Assembly: GCA_963738325.1 (NCBI GenBank)
Contig: CAVTWD010000001.1
Location: forward strand, 682,001-746,000
DNA length: 64,000 bases
Reading direction: 5' to 3'
Source: CAVTWD01 sp963738325
GTDB taxonomy: Bacteria > Actinomycetota > Acidimicrobiia > Acidimicrobiales > Ilumatobacteraceae
The translations under genes were made by a program, and so were the position numbers. Below the pieces are notes generated by a model. The model saw nothing but the letters and a program-made list of their open reading frames with translations, was not told where the DNA came from and searched no databases. Positions 19,549 through 28,779 of the stretch are shown here, one piece after another. Positions within the stretch are counted from its first letter, which is position 1, and every line of letters begins with the position of its first letter.

Positions 19549-19854
19549 ACCGTTCCCGATCGAGACGGCTCGGCGATGACGCCGCGTGGGCCGCTCGAAC
19601 CACCGGGGTGACAGGTGAGACGCCTCGGGACGTTCTCCCGAGCGCAGGTCGGGTCCGCCGAACAACCGGTGACATGAACGTCGCCCGCTGGCGGCATCAG
19701 TCTGAACCAAGCGCGAGGGAGGGTGACGGGTCGATCGGCTTGCTCGCCGCTGGCGATCACGCTCGCCGTGGGGGCAGTCGGGGTGCCGGGCCGTCCATAG
19801 GGGTGATCATGGAGGTGCGACATGACTCGGGCTCGAGGCCAATGCCCCAGCTCA
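19549..19854. other. Non-coding stretch
   Basis: About 300 bp between the kinase and the convergent lipoprotein gene. No coding frame, RNA gene or strong hairpin could be recognised by eye. Confidence 0.4.
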
Positions 19855-20043
19855 TCACTTGCCAGCCGCTGGCCGTGCTCGACGAGGCAGGACCTGCAGC
19901 CGCTCGTCCGGGTCCTCGCCAGCGTCGCCTGACGATGGACACGCGCAGCACGCGCTTCCTCGTCGTGACGCACTGGAACCGCAGGCGGCGAGAATCACGG
20001 CGGCGGTGGCGGTGGCCACGTAGATGAGGGGTTGTCGTTTCAT
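19855..20043 (-). CDS. Short predicted lipoprotein, probably truncated by frameshift
   Basis: MKRQPLIYVATATAAVILAA is followed by a lipobox Cys (AACGSS), so the product is exported and lipid-anchored. AAGGAG lies ten bases upstream of the ATG. After about 25 residues the sequence turns Arg/Cys-rich and ends at residue 62, unlike mature actinobacterial lipoproteins, so a frameshift or truncation is likely. It lies 34 bp downstream of the membrane-protein gene and is probably co-transcribed with it. Confidence 0.6.
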   Translation of the reverse strand: MKRQPLIYVATATAAVILAACGSSASRRGSACCACPSSGDAGEDPDERLQVLPRRARPAAGK

Positions 20044-20077
20044 GTCGTGTGTCTCCTTGTTGTCGAGTCGTGAACGT

Positions 20078-20578
20078 CTACCAGCGGCGCTTCGGAGCCT
20101 TCGTTGCGAAGCGCGCGATGAGCGAGCCAACGAGGAGCACCACCGCCGCGACCTCGATGAAGCGGGAGGCGGCGATCACGGTGGGGTCGTAACCGGGCTC
20201 CTGGAAGCCGAACAGCGGCGTGCGCTCGCTGATGAGCAGCAAGACGAGGGATCCCGCGCTCAGGGCTATTCCCGCGATGGTCATGAGCGGGATCGCCATG
20301 CCCGCCCAACGTCCCGCGACATGTTCAAGCGGCGCGAGCAGCGCGACGGCGATCACGACTGCCGCGGCGAAGTTCGCCAGGAACAGCGTCCCGATCGTCG
20401 GGATCGAGGCGTATGGACCGAAGTACTGTTGGAGGCGGACGGCCCCCACAGCCAACACGGCGAGCGCACCCAGGCACCTCAGGGCGAGCCACGCCCACCG
20501 AGGCCGGTTCTGTCCAGCGACGGCTTCGAGCTCGTGCGCTTCAGCGTGTCGGCGTTCGAGCCTGTCTTGGACGTTCAT
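20078..20578 (-). CDS. Four-helix membrane protein
   Basis: 166 residues with a cytoplasmic basic/acidic head (MNVQDRLERRHAEAHELEAV) and four hydrophobic helices: LALRCLGALAVLAVGAV, GTLFLANFAAAVVIAVALLA, MAIPLMTIAGIALSAGSLVLLL and VIAASRFIEVAAVVLLVGSLIA. The stretch QYFGPYASIPTIGTLFL between helices 1 and 2 is conserved in unannotated actinobacterial proteins. It heads a two-gene unit with the lipoprotein and diverges from the broken sigma-factor gene, an arrangement seen when an ECF sigma factor controls an envelope operon (inference). Confidence 0.72.
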   Translation of the reverse strand: MNVQDRLERRHAEAHELEAVAGQNRPRWAWLALRCLGALAVLAVGAVRLQQYFGPYASIPTIGTLFLANFAAAVVIAVALLAPLEHVAGRWAGMAIPLMTIAGIALSAGSLVLLLISERTPLFGFQEPGYDPTVIAASRFIEVAAVVLLVGSLIARFATKAPKRRW

Positions 20579-20660
20579 GACGGGTACTACCGGACGTCAT
20601 TGCGGTGCGGATTGGTCTTTCGAGAGATCCGCGCTGCCGTCCGCGCCAGTAAGGAAGAGC

Positions 20661-20866
20661 ATGTGGAACGCGTCGGACGAGGCGTTCGTGGCCGGCCCCG
20701 ACTGGGGCCACTTCAGGGTGTCATTCCCAGATGCTGCGCTGGTGTTCATCCGCCGGTTCCAGAGCCGCGTCTATGGGCTGGCGCTCTCCATCGTTCGGGA
20801 TCGCTCCGCCGCCGAGGATGTGGCGCAGGACACATTCGTGCGGGCGTGGCGGTACTCGGCGAGCGT
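20661..20866 (+). pseudogene. ECF sigma factor, N-terminal fragment
   Basis: ATG 20661 has AAGGAAG upstream. The product reads FIRRFQSRVYGLALSIVRDR, then SAAEDVAQDTFVRAWRYSAS, which is sigma region 2 of the ECF class. Region 4 is missing. At about 20866 homology stops abruptly and the plus-strand frame continues only as a shadow of an inverted pyruvate-kinase fragment. This is either a rearrangement or an assembly chimera. Confidence 0.65.
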
Positions 20867-21060
20867 GCGCGCAGTTGATGCGGGCGATGTCCATCCCGGC
20901 GTCGATCAGCTCGGAGATGAACTCGTCGTCAGCGGAGGCGCTTCCGGGCATGGTCACCATCAGCCGAACCCCAGGCGAACACTCAGTGAACGGCGTCGCC
21001 GACTCGATCTCCGCGGGCAGAGTTCGAGCATGGGCCTCTTGCCGCCCTCGCCGTCGTCGC
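20867..21060 (-). pseudogene. Pyruvate-kinase-like protein fragment
   Basis: Minus-strand frame with PFTECSPGVRLMVTMPGSAS, DDEFISELIDAGMDIARINC and AHA, the substrate/metal-binding beginning of the barrel in the unusual single-domain pyruvate-kinase-like family, where MVTLPSEA and GMDxARINCAHD are hallmarks. It is preceded by GRQEAHARTLPAEIE, matching the short N-terminal helix of the same family. Homology ends at 20867, exactly where the sigma fragment ends. Nothing else of the enzyme is in the window. Confidence 0.6.
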
Positions 21061-21079
21061 CCCGGGTGGCGGCCTGTGC

Positions 21080-21445
21080 TTGCTGCCGACTGTGCTCGTG
21101 GTCTTGGTCGACAGGCGTCCGTGGGCAGGCCAGGTGCGCCTGCTGCTGGCGGCCCATCACGCACAGCTCGCCTCGGGCGTCGTCGGTGTCAGCCTGATGG
21201 AGGCCACGGTCGTCGACGTGGCGGCGGGAGACAGTCCGTTCTGGGTGGTGCTGCGCACGCGCGGACGAGCGAGCGAGCGACTCCGGCTGAGCGACACCAT
21301 CGGCCCGGGCGAGGTTCGTGTGCTTCGGTACTGGCTGGCGGAGGCAGTCCCGGTGCTCATCGTGCAGGACCGGTCCGATGTGGTCGAGGTGAACGGACCG
21401 TCCGGCGTCGCCCGACCATCGCTGGTCATCGGCCGAGTTGGCTGA
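21080..21445 (+). CDS. Hypothetical protein, possible DUF4365-like C-terminal part
   Basis: Codon use in this frame is GC3-rich and coding-like from about 21140. The end LRLSDTIGPGEVRVLRYWLA and EAVPVLIVQDRSD resembles the C-terminal part of DUF4365 proteins, which pair a strand-rich core with a YW-PVLIV motif. The N-terminal forty residues overlap the pyruvate-kinase remnant and look non-native, so the true start is lost or further downstream. The stop overlaps the upstream possible TTG start of the phosphatase gene. Tentative. Confidence 0.35.
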   Translation: MLPTVLVVLVDRRPWAGQVRLLLAAHHAQLASGVVGVSLMEATVVDVAAGDSPFWVVLRTRGRASERLRLSDTIGPGEVRVLRYWLAEAVPVLIVQDRSDVVEVNGPSGVARPSLVIGRVG

Positions 21446-21446
21446 C

Positions 21447-22244
21447 GTGGACGACCATGGCCGCGCCGTCGCCCCGGATCGAGCGTGGCTCGATCTGGAG
21501 GGCGCTCACAACGTCCGCGATCTGGGCGGACTGCCTGCGGGCAACGCCCGGACTCGCTCGAGGGTGCTGCTGCGGGGTGACGCCCTCGACGCCCTGACGA
21601 CGGCCGATGTGCGCGTCCTCGTCGATGAGGTGGGTCTGGTGCAGGTGATCGACCTGCGCACCATGGCTGAACGGGCGGAGCGCAGCGAGGATCGGTTGGC
21701 GGCGGCCGGTGTCGAGGTGGTGGAGCTCGAGGCGTTCGACGGTGACGACATGGCCCGCCGCCGGCGGACCCGTTTGGCACGCCTGGCGTCGGGGGTCGAT
21801 CCGGTCGAGATCATGGTCGAGGCGTATCTAGAGATGGCTGATATCGGCGGCCGGGTGTTCGCGCAGGTCCTCGACCGCCTCGTGGCAAAGGGGGGCACGC
21901 CGGCGCTCGTCCACTGCACGGCCGGCAAGGATCGCACCGGCGTGCTCGTCGCGCTGCTGTTGGAGGTCGCCGGGGTGGACCGGGAAGCCGTGATCGCGGA
22001 CTACGCAGCCACAGGAGAGAGGATGGCGCCGATTGTCGAGCGCATCCGGGGAGCCGCCGCCTTCCAGCAGCTGGCCGAGGACATCCCGGCCTTCGTCCTG
22101 GACGCGCGCTCAGAGACCATGGTCAGCTTCCTCGACCAGCTCGACGCACGCTTCGGCACCGCGGCGGAGTTCTGGCGACAGCAGGGAACGACCGACGAGA
22201 CCCTCAGCACCTGGCGACGGCTCATCGCTTGGAGAAATCCATGA
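21447..22244 (+). CDS. Tyrosine-protein phosphatase (Y_phosphatase3 family)
   Basis: 265 residues. The CX5R signature is ALVHCTAGKDRTGVLVALLL, with Cys as nucleophile and Arg binding phosphate. The N-terminal NVRDLGGLPAGNARTRSRVL and VIDLRTMAERAERSEDRL are typical of this atypical dual-specificity family (MptpB-like). C-terminal VIADYAATGERM is conserved too. Starts possible: TTG 21438 or GTG 21447; neither has a clear ribosome site. Likely a cytosolic or secreted phosphatase acting on phosphotyrosine or phosphoinositides; the substrate is unknown. Confidence 0.88.
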   Translation: MDDHGRAVAPDRAWLDLEGAHNVRDLGGLPAGNARTRSRVLLRGDALDALTTADVRVLVDEVGLVQVIDLRTMAERAERSEDRLAAAGVEVVELEAFDGDDMARRRRTRLARLASGVDPVEIMVEAYLEMADIGGRVFAQVLDRLVAKGGTPALVHCTAGKDRTGVLVALLLEVAGVDREAVIADYAATGERMAPIVERIRGAAAFQQLAEDIPAFVLDARSETMVSFLDQLDARFGTAAEFWRQQGTTDETLSTWRRLIAWRNP

Positions 22245-22344
22245 GCGTGTCGCCCGCCAGCGGGATGGGTTCGCTCGTCGAGTCGTTCGAAGGCTGTGAC
22301 GGCTTCGTCGCCAGCGGCGAGGAAGAGGAGAGTGTCCGTCAATG

Positions 22345-22470
22345 CTATGAGCGCCTGGACGAGCTGTTGGCTCGCTGCCCTCCGAGGTTGGCCACCAGCC
22401 GAGGCCCCTCGATGCCGTCGAGGTCAATGAGGCCGACGACGTAGGGGCCCTCGTCACGCGCCACCCTCAT
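22345..22470 (-). pseudogene. DUF35 OB-fold protein fragment
   Basis: A 41-codon frame reads MRVARDEGPYVVGLIDLDGI followed by EGPRLVANLGGQ, which is the central OB-fold strand pair of DUF35 (Zn-ribbon/OB-fold) proteins that accompany thiolases and acyl-CoA enzymes. The zinc ribbon and C-terminus are absent. It lies just downstream of the CoA-transferase gene on the same strand, where an acyl-CoA accessory protein would make sense. Confidence 0.4.
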
Positions 22471-22507
22471 CGGCCCGCCCCCTGTCCGTCGGGCCGGCGC
22501 TCAGGAC

Positions 22508-24172
22508 TCATGAGCGAGCACCGTGGTCCAGGAGCTGGTCGACCCGCCCGGCGTCGAAACCGAGCTCGGCCAGCACCTCGATCGTGTGCTCGCCCAGCCG
22601 CCCGCACCGGCTCGAGCGGGGCCCAGCCGCGCAGCTGGACGATGCGGCCGATGGCGCTGGCTGGGCCGTGCGCGACGTGGTCGAAGGGCGTGGCGCGCCC
22701 CGCCGCGATGGCCTGCTCGTCACGCAGGAAGCGCAGTAGCCACGACTCCTCGGCGACCACGGCGCAGGGAACACCCTCGTCCTGCAGCGCCACCGCCCAG
22801 TCCGCTGCGGGTCGAGAGAACATCTCGTCGTCGAGCCGCTCACCGTCGCCCTCCTCCTCGCCGTCGCCGAGCACGGCGCGTCGGAAGGCCCCGTCGCTGG
22901 GTGTCGTCCACGCAGAAGACGCAGAGGTAGCCCTCGAGGCACTGGTAGATGCGTCGGTTGGGCGACCAGCCCCACTGCTCGCCGTCCAGCCGGGGATCGT
23001 CGTCCTGGGCTCACCCCCGGCCCGGTACCAGTGCGACGTGACGAAGACCGACGAGCTGAGCTGGGCGCACTCCACGCCCTGGCCCTCGCCGGTACGGGCG
23101 CGGTGGAGCAGCGCCAGGAGCACGCCGACCGCGTTGAGCTGGCCGTTGTAATAGTCCTCGTTGCCGAAGGATTGCATCGGCGTGTTCCCCTCGCCCGACG
23201 CCTCCCAGTACACGCCGACGAAACCGGAGTGCAGTGGGGCGAAGCTCTGCATGCCGCTCTTGGGCCCGGTCGATCGGAAACCGGGGGCGTAGCTGTGGAT
23301 CACGTCGGGGTTGAGGGACCGTACGGTGGCCTCGTCGAGCCGCAGGCGCTCGGCGACGCCAGGACGGAAGTTGTGCTGCACCACGTCGGGGCCGTCCAGC
23401 AGCGCCTCGATGACGGGCCGAGCCTCACTGGCCTTGAGGTCGAGGGCGATGCTGCGCTTGCCTCGCGACGCCCCTTCGAACGGGTCGGGCAGGGACCGCA
23501 TCGGATCACCGCTCGGCGCCTCGACCTTCACCACCTCGGCCCCCAGGTCACGCAGAAAGCGGTTGGCGTAGGGGGCGGCGAAGAAGGTGGCCAGCTCGAC
23601 CACCTTGACACCGTCGAGCGGGCCTCGCTGGAGAGGGTGGCTGCCGCCGGGACCCAGCCCGCCGGCCCGCCACGAGACGGTACCGGCGCCGATGGTCACG
23701 GACGGCGGGTTGCACGCCGCGGGGGTGCGGGAGAGGTTGAGCGGCGGCCACGACCTCGATGGGGCCCGAGCTCGGCGTCGTCGATGGTGGGCACGAGCTG
23801 GTTGTGGACGACTTGGTCGTCGTCGAAGACGACCGTCGGCGGATTGACCGGCAGGCCGGCGATCTCGTTGGCCCAGATGTCCTCGAGCCACTCGGCCTCG
23901 ACGGGACCGTCTGCGGCCGACACCTCGTCGTCGAGGCCGTCGAAGGTGGCTCGCTCGGCCGGGTCGTCGAGGTCGAGGGCGACGACGCGCTTGCCCCGGT
24001 CCCACGTTCGTGTGCCGCCACCGTCGCCCGCGCCTCCCGGGCGCTCGACGTGGATGACGTCGGCGCCATGGTCGGTGAGGAGCATGGTGGTGATCGCGCC
24101 CGGCGCGCCCCACGTGAGGTCGAGCACGCGCACGCCGTCGAGCGGCTCGGCTGGGCGGGTGGGGATGCTCAT
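22508..24172 (-). CDS. Tandem family III CoA-transferase, several frameshifts and an internal gap
   Basis: CaiB/BaiF-type enzymes move CoA between carboxylates. The first unit begins LDGVRVLDLTWGAPGAITTM and GADVIHVERPGG, but after RVVALDLDDPAERATFDGL it jumps to a C-terminal-type segment (EWLEDIWANEIAGLPVNPPT), as if about 200 residues were missing. A second unit follows: LDGVKVVELATFFAAPYANR, GAEVVKVEAPSGDPMRSLPD, catalytic-region DVVQHNFRPGVAERL and PDVIHSYAPGF. Coding changes frame near 23730, 22998 (one C short), 22893 and 22590, ending GFDAGRVDQLLDHGARS. It starts 15 bp after the amidohydrolase stop, in the same operon. Confidence 0.72.
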
Positions 24173-24187
24173 GGTGGCACGGGCCTG

Positions 24188-25348
24188 CTAGGCGACGGCG
24201 CCGGCTGCGACGGGCTCCGCCATCGTCCAGCCGAACACCCGCTCGGCGTTGCCGTGCGAGATGGCGTCCACTTCGTCCTCGGGCACCTGGGCGGCGTCGA
24301 ACACCTCGTTCGTGGTGCGCTGACTGTCGGGCCAGGTGGAGTCGGTGTGGGGATAGTCACACTCCCACATGATGCGGTCGACGCCGATGTCGTAGCGGTA
24401 CTTCAGGCAGACAGGCTCCTCGATCATGCAGAGGTACATGTTGCGCCGGAAGACCTCCGACGGCAGGACGTCGTCGAGGCCGCTGTAGTACTTGTGGCGC
24501 AGCCACATGCGATCCGCGCGCTCGAGGGCGTTGGGCAACCAGCCGATCCCGCCTTCGGAGAAGACGAACTTCAGGCCTGGGTAGCGGCGGCACACCGGGC
24601 TCATCATGAGGTTCACCGAGGCCACGATCGAGCCGACCTGCAGCAGCGAGAACGACAGCAGGTTGGGAGCGTCGGGTGTGGGTTGAGGGATCTGGCCGCT
24701 CGTGCCGATGTGGAGGCAGAGCACGACGTCCCGGTCCTGGCAGGCCTGCCACACCGGGTTCCAGCAGTCGTCCCAGTAGGACGGCAGCCCCAAGGGCACG
24801 GTGTTCTCGGGGAACGACAGCGCTCTCGCTCCCCTGTCGGCGCAGCGGTGGATCTCCGCGGCGACCAGCGCTGGGTCCCACAACGGGGTGATGATCGTGG
24901 GCACGAACAGCCCTGGTGGCCCGGCCGGGCACCACTCGTCGATCACGTAGTCGTTGTAGGCCTGCACGCAGACGTGGGCCAGCTCTTCGTCCTTGAACTC
25001 GAGGAACAACGTGCCAGCGAAGCGGGGCAGGGTGGGGAACAGGACGCTGGCCAGCACACCGTCGGCCAACATGTCCCGCGCCCGCTGCTTCGGGTCGTAG
25101 GCGCCAAGCATCATGTCGCTGAACCGGACCGGGTCGGGGCTGATCTCGCGGTGGTCCTTGCCGGCGACGGCGTTGAGCCCCATCGTCGTGCCCCGAGTGT
25201 CCTCGTACTCCCAGTACTCCTGGCCGTCGGCCTCGACCACGCGCGGAGCACGGTCACGGAGCCGGCGGGGGACCCGATCGGTCCAGACGTGAGCGGGCTC
25301 GATGATGTGGTCGTCGGCGCTGAAGAGCCTGAGTGTGCGCACGGTCAC
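24188..25348 (-). CDS. Amidohydrolase-family (TIM-barrel) metal-dependent hydrolase/decarboxylase
   Basis: 386 residues, intact. The N-terminal LFSADDHIIEPAHVWTDRVP carries the DxH metal motif of the Amidohydro_2 (ACMSD-like) group. LCLHIGTSGQIPQP supplies the central His, and VFSEGGIGWLPNALER and RIMWECDYPHTDSTWPDS supply the second-half His/Asp ligands. Family members decarboxylate or hydrolyse aromatic and other ring-cleavage acids. GTG start. It is the first gene of a unit with the CoA-transferase and lies 71 bp from the GntR gene, so a catabolic role with that regulator is plausible. Confidence 0.88.
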   Translation of the reverse strand: MTVRTLRLFSADDHIIEPAHVWTDRVPRRLRDRAPRVVEADGQEYWEYEDTRGTTMGLNAVAGKDHREISPDPVRFSDMMLGAYDPKQRARDMLADGVLASVLFPTLPRFAGTLFLEFKDEELAHVCVQAYNDYVIDEWCPAGPPGLFVPTIITPLWDPALVAAEIHRCADRGARALSFPENTVPLGLPSYWDDCWNPVWQACQDRDVVLCLHIGTSGQIPQPTPDAPNLLSFSLLQVGSIVASVNLMMSPVCRRYPGLKFVFSEGGIGWLPNALERADRMWLRHKYYSGLDDVLPSEVFRRNMYLCMIEEPVCLKYRYDIGVDRIMWECDYPHTDSTWPDSQRTTNEVFDAAQVPEDEVDAISHGNAERVFGWTMAEPVAAGAVA

Positions 25349-25419
25349 CCCTGGCGTGAAGGATTCGAATTTGACGGTAGCAGAGACCCGCTTAATTCGC
25401 TAGCGAAATAGGCGGAAGT

Positions 25420-26209
25420 TCACGAAGCGAAGCCGGGCATGTCCGGGACCAGGTCGTGGTCGAGCAGGTCGACGACCGTCTTCGGCCCCAGGCGCAGCAG
25501 CGCCATCGCCGCGGCCTCGTCGAGGTGGCGGCGCCACAGCTCGACCGCGGCATCGGCGTCGCCCGCTGCGATCAGGTCGATCACCTGCCCATGCGACTCG
25601 GCCGCCCCGCGGGCGACATCGGCAGCAACCGCAGGCGCGGTGGGGAAGGTGGCCCGGTTCTGGATCTCGACCATCTCGAGCAGCAGGCGGCCCAGGATGG
25701 CGAGCGTCTTGTTGCCGGCCAGCTCGATGAGGCCCTCGTGGAAGCGGGCCGCGTGCACGGGGTACTCGGTGACGCTGTCGAGCAGCTCCAGCTCCCGCTC
25801 ATGCAGCGCCCGCAGCCGTTCGATGGCCCCCGTCGGCCGGCGCTCGGCCAGGCGGCGCACGGCGTCGGGCTCGAGGGTCGCCCTCGCGTCGAAGACGTCG
25901 GCGACGGTGGCGCCCTCCAGCTGCAGCAGGAGCGCGGTGTGTCGGGCCGCAACGCCGATGTCGGGCTGCTGCACGCGGCGCGCCGCCCTTCGCCCCCCGC
26001 TTCACGGAGATCAAGGACTCGCTTTCCATGATGCGCAGTGCCTCCCGGATCACGGGCCGCGACACGCCGTAGACCGCCATGAGGTCGATCTCCTTGGGCA
26101 GCGGGTCGCCAGGCTGGAAGTCGCCCCGGATGATGCTGCGCCGGAGTCGGCCGGCGACGACCACCGCCGCCTTGGGGATCCGCACCGGGTCGCGTTGGAT
26201 CGTTGTCAC
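25420..26209 (-). CDS. GntR/FadR-family repressor (FCD domain), one frameshift
   Basis: N-terminal winged helix RLRRSIIRGDFQPGDPLPKE, VYGVSRPVIREALRIMESES, LISVKRGAKGGA. After a shift near 25985 the FCD effector domain follows: VQQPDIGVAARHTALLLQLE, DVFDARATLEPDAVRRLAER, AARFHEGLIELAGNKTLAIL and the His-containing VARGAAESHGQVIDLIAAGD. Acyl-CoA or organic-acid ligands are usual for such domains. Start GTG 26209. It lies just upstream of the amidohydrolase/CoA-transferase unit on the same strand and probably represses it. Confidence 0.85.
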
Positions 26210-26434
26210 GGACCGACCTCGCTCGACGCCGCCGACACGGTGGCACCGGCAGCGTACGGCATACCGTCGCGGAGGCGGGAACATTTCGATGAATTCGTTG
26301 ACGGATTTCCGTCTGGCTTCAGGTTGCCGGAATGAAGCTCGCCGTCCACGCACAGCTGTGTGCCGGTCACGGGGCGCTGCTACGCCGTGGCGCCCGCCCT
26401 GCTCGAAACGGACAGCGGGGCGCCCGCTTCGAAG

Positions 26435-27295
26435 TCAGCCGACGATGACGTCGAGGTCGGTGATCAGGACCATCCGCGTCGCCCGGACGAGGAAGCGGTT
26501 CTCGTCGTCGAGCAGCGGCCCGGCCGCAGGCGACTCGAACCAGGCACCCCGCCTCCTGGCGCCGTCCAGGTCCCGCTCGTACAGCTCGCCGATGCCGTCC
26601 CACCGCGAGGGGTCGCCGTCCACCACGTAGTCGTGCACGTAGGCGAGCGGCTGCAGCTCGGGCGGGATGAGCGAGTTGGCGAGAGGCCGGTGGCGGTCCC
26701 ACCAGTAGCTGCGGAACTCCGAGCGCGACAGGTGCGGCACTCGTTCGAGGAACCCGATGAGCACCAGGGTGGGCGGGCCGTCGCTCCGCCGCCAAACCTG
26801 CTCCAGCCATGACTCGCCGAAGACGCACCGCTCCTCGACCCGCAAGATCGTGCTCGACGCAGGATCGACGACAGGGCCGGTGCCCACCCGCGCCGCCCGC
26901 CACCCGTTGTGTCCGGATGCGGCTTCCCCGCTGGCGAACCACGCCAGCTCCACGCCGCGATGGGGCCGGGGCGATCGTCCCTCCCGGACCACGGCATGGG
27001 CCAGGCGGTCGGGCCGGCAAGAGGCCGGGAGCAGGTCGAGCTCGGCGAGCGCCGTGTCGCGCCACTGCGTGACGAATTGGCCGGGAGGAGCGAAGGCAGA
27101 CTGCCGGACCAACGTGAGCTGCTTGATGCCGTGCAGGCAACGAGACTCCCACCCCGCGACCGGGGCGGTCAACGCGGGTTCCGGGTCCGCCCGCGTTCTT
27201 CGGCCCGCGGCGCGTGTCGTCGGCGGGCAACTCGCGCGACTCCGCCCGCACGAGGCCGGCGAGGTCGCGACCTTGCCACGCGTGTGCTCGCTCAT
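26435..27295 (-). CDS. EthD-domain (dimeric alpha-beta barrel) protein, N-terminus uncertain
   Basis: Two ferredoxin-like halves are visible: IKQLTLVRQSAFAPPGQFVT with WRDTALAEL, and TLVLIGFLERVPHLSRSEFR, SYWWDRHRPLANSLIPPELQ, YVHDYVV, then ENRFLVRATRMVLITDLDVI. The YWWDRHRPLA segment is typical of EthD proteins, which serve as accessory or catalytic subunits in oxidative degradation. Homology begins at about 27140, and the 50 residues before it are Arg/Ser-rich. A better-looking coding stretch (LAGLVRAESRELPADD) lies in another frame, so a frameshift near 27140 or a different start is likely. Confidence 0.65.
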   Translation of the reverse strand: MSEHTRGKVATSPASCGRSRASCPPTTRAAGRRTRADPEPALTAPVAGWESRCLHGIKQLTLVRQSAFAPPGQFVTQWRDTALAELDLLPASCRPDRLAHAVVREGRSPRPHRGVELAWFASGEAASGHNGWRAARVGTGPVVDPASSTILRVEERCVFGESWLEQVWRRSDGPPTLVLIGFLERVPHLSRSEFRSYWWDRHRPLANSLIPPELQPLAYVHDYVVDGDPSRWDGIGELYERDLDGARRRGAWFESPAAGPLLDDENRFLVRATRMVLITDLDVIVG

Positions 27296-27447
27296 GCTCT
27301 CGGCGGCGCCGGGGTGGCGGTGTCGAGATCGGGGGCCTCGAGAGCTTCCTGGCCCGCCAGGTGGCAGGCTCGAGGACTCGGTGGGAGCCGGTGGGACCCG
27401 ACGAAGGCCTGGCGGGCGATGAACGACGTGCCGGCCAGGAAGCACTC

Positions 27448-28719
27448 TCAGTCAGGTGGATCACGGCCGAGATCGAGGCGGAGGCGGCGGCGGGTTGCCG
27501 CTCGAGCGGTGGCGAGACCACCGATGCTCTGGGCTGTCGCAGCCAACGCAGCGTGGAGGCCAGGAGGGGCGCCGGCACGGAGGTCATTCCAATAGATGGC
27601 CCAGGGACCGGCGATGGCCCGGCTCAGTCCTGGGGCGGTGAGGACCCGCCCCAGGATCGACACCCGCCGGGGCGACCCGGCGATCGAGGCCGCGTGGATC
27701 GCCGCGGCGACCGACGCGTACGGGGCGTGCGCGGCGGCGAGCGCGCGGCGGTACTCGGCGGCGGCCGTGCCTGGCCCGGCGAGCACGGCCTGGGCGGCGG
27801 CCCGGCCGCTGGTCATGGCAGGGGCGATGCCTTCTCCCTGCAGCGGGTTCACCAGCCCGGCCGCGTCACCCACGAGCAGCGTGCGGTGGCGGGCGGGAAC
27901 GGTGCCGACCAGCCCCATCTTCAGCCACCCGCCGAGGCGCCGCCCCTTGGCCGGTGCGGAGAGCAGGCCGAGGCGAGTGAGGTGGGCGCAGAAGTCGTCG
28001 AAGCGGGCGACGGCTCGGCTGGCGGCGGCCCGGTGACGGCCCAGGCCGAGGCCCAGACCGACGTTGGCGCGGCCATCGGGGCCCGGGAAGAGCCAGCCGT
28101 AGCCGGGGAAGCCTCGCCAGGGGGTTTCGTCCCACAGCGCGATGACGGGCAGATCGACGTCGTCCTCCGCGTAGCCCCGCTGTGCGAATCCCCACAGGAC
28201 AGCGTGGTGGTCGACGAGCCCCGCGGCCTCGGCCACCGTGCTGGTGGCACCGTCCGCCCCGATCACGATGTCGGCGACGAGGGTATGGCCGCCGTCGAGC
28301 ACGACGCCCGTGAGCTCGCCGGAGTCGGCGTGGCGGCCAGCCCGGACGCGCCCCGTGACCGCCTCGGCGCCCGCGCTGAGGGCGGTGTCGCGCAGCCAGG
28401 CGTCGAACCGCAGGCGCGGGATGGCCAGGCCGTGTCCGGGGTAGGTGCGTCCGGCGCGGGCGGGCAGCACGACGCGCCGTCCGGTCGGGCCGACGACGAG
28501 CATCTCGGCCACCCGCCGGCCTCCGGGCGGGGCGAGCCCGAGGTCATCGAGGACAGCAATGCCGCGTGGGCCCACCAGGTCGCCGCACGCCTTGTCACGC
28601 TCGAAGGTCGACTTGTCGATCAGTGCGACGCGGGCGCCGCCCCGGGCCAGCACGACCGCGGCTGTGCTGCCGGCAGGTCCGGCACCGACGACGAGGACGT
28701 CGTAGCGTGTTCCGGGCAC
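27448..28719 (-). CDS. FAD-dependent geranylgeranyl reductase family oxidoreductase
   Basis: 423 residues, intact. FAD-binding YDVLVVGAGPAGSTAAVVLA, then CGDLVGPRGIAVLDDLGL and the second nucleotide motif TLLVGDAAGLVNPLQGEGIA, in which GDAAG is followed by NPLQGEGI as in archaeal and actinobacterial geranylgeranyl reductases. The family saturates isoprenoid double bonds; in actinobacteria relatives act on menaquinone side chains (MenJ-like). It diverges from a UbiE-like methyltransferase and a UbiA-like protein, which supports a quinone or isoprenoid-lipid role. Confidence 0.88.
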   Translation of the reverse strand: MPGTRYDVLVVGAGPAGSTAAVVLARGGARVALIDKSTFERDKACGDLVGPRGIAVLDDLGLAPPGGRRVAEMLVVGPTGRRVVLPARAGRTYPGHGLAIPRLRFDAWLRDTALSAGAEAVTGRVRAGRHADSGELTGVVLDGGHTLVADIVIGADGATSTVAEAAGLVDHHAVLWGFAQRGYAEDDVDLPVIALWDETPWRGFPGYGWLFPGPDGRANVGLGLGLGRHRAAASRAVARFDDFCAHLTRLGLLSAPAKGRRLGGWLKMGLVGTVPARHRTLLVGDAAGLVNPLQGEGIAPAMTSGRAAAQAVLAGPGTAAAEYRRALAAAHAPYASVAAAIHAASIAGSPRRVSILGRVLTAPGLSRAIAGPWAIYWNDLRAGAPPGLHAALAATAQSIGGLATARAATRRRLRLDLGRDPPD

Positions 28720-28779
28720 CGCACCTCCAAGGGAAAGTGGCCCCTCCTAGGAAGTGTGGTCTCGATCGGGGGGCAGTGC

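Noticed and set aside
23759..25411. Long plus-strand frame (about 550 codons) opposite the CoA-transferase and amidohydrolase
   Set aside because: It is the antisense shadow of conserved minus-strand genes in GC-rich DNA. Its product is Val/Glu/His/Gly-rich with no recognisable family.
27214..28779. N-terminal extension of the methyltransferase frame by about 520 codons
   Set aside because: It lies antisense to the intact geranylgeranyl-reductase-like gene and has no homology; methyltransferase homology starts at ATG 28780.
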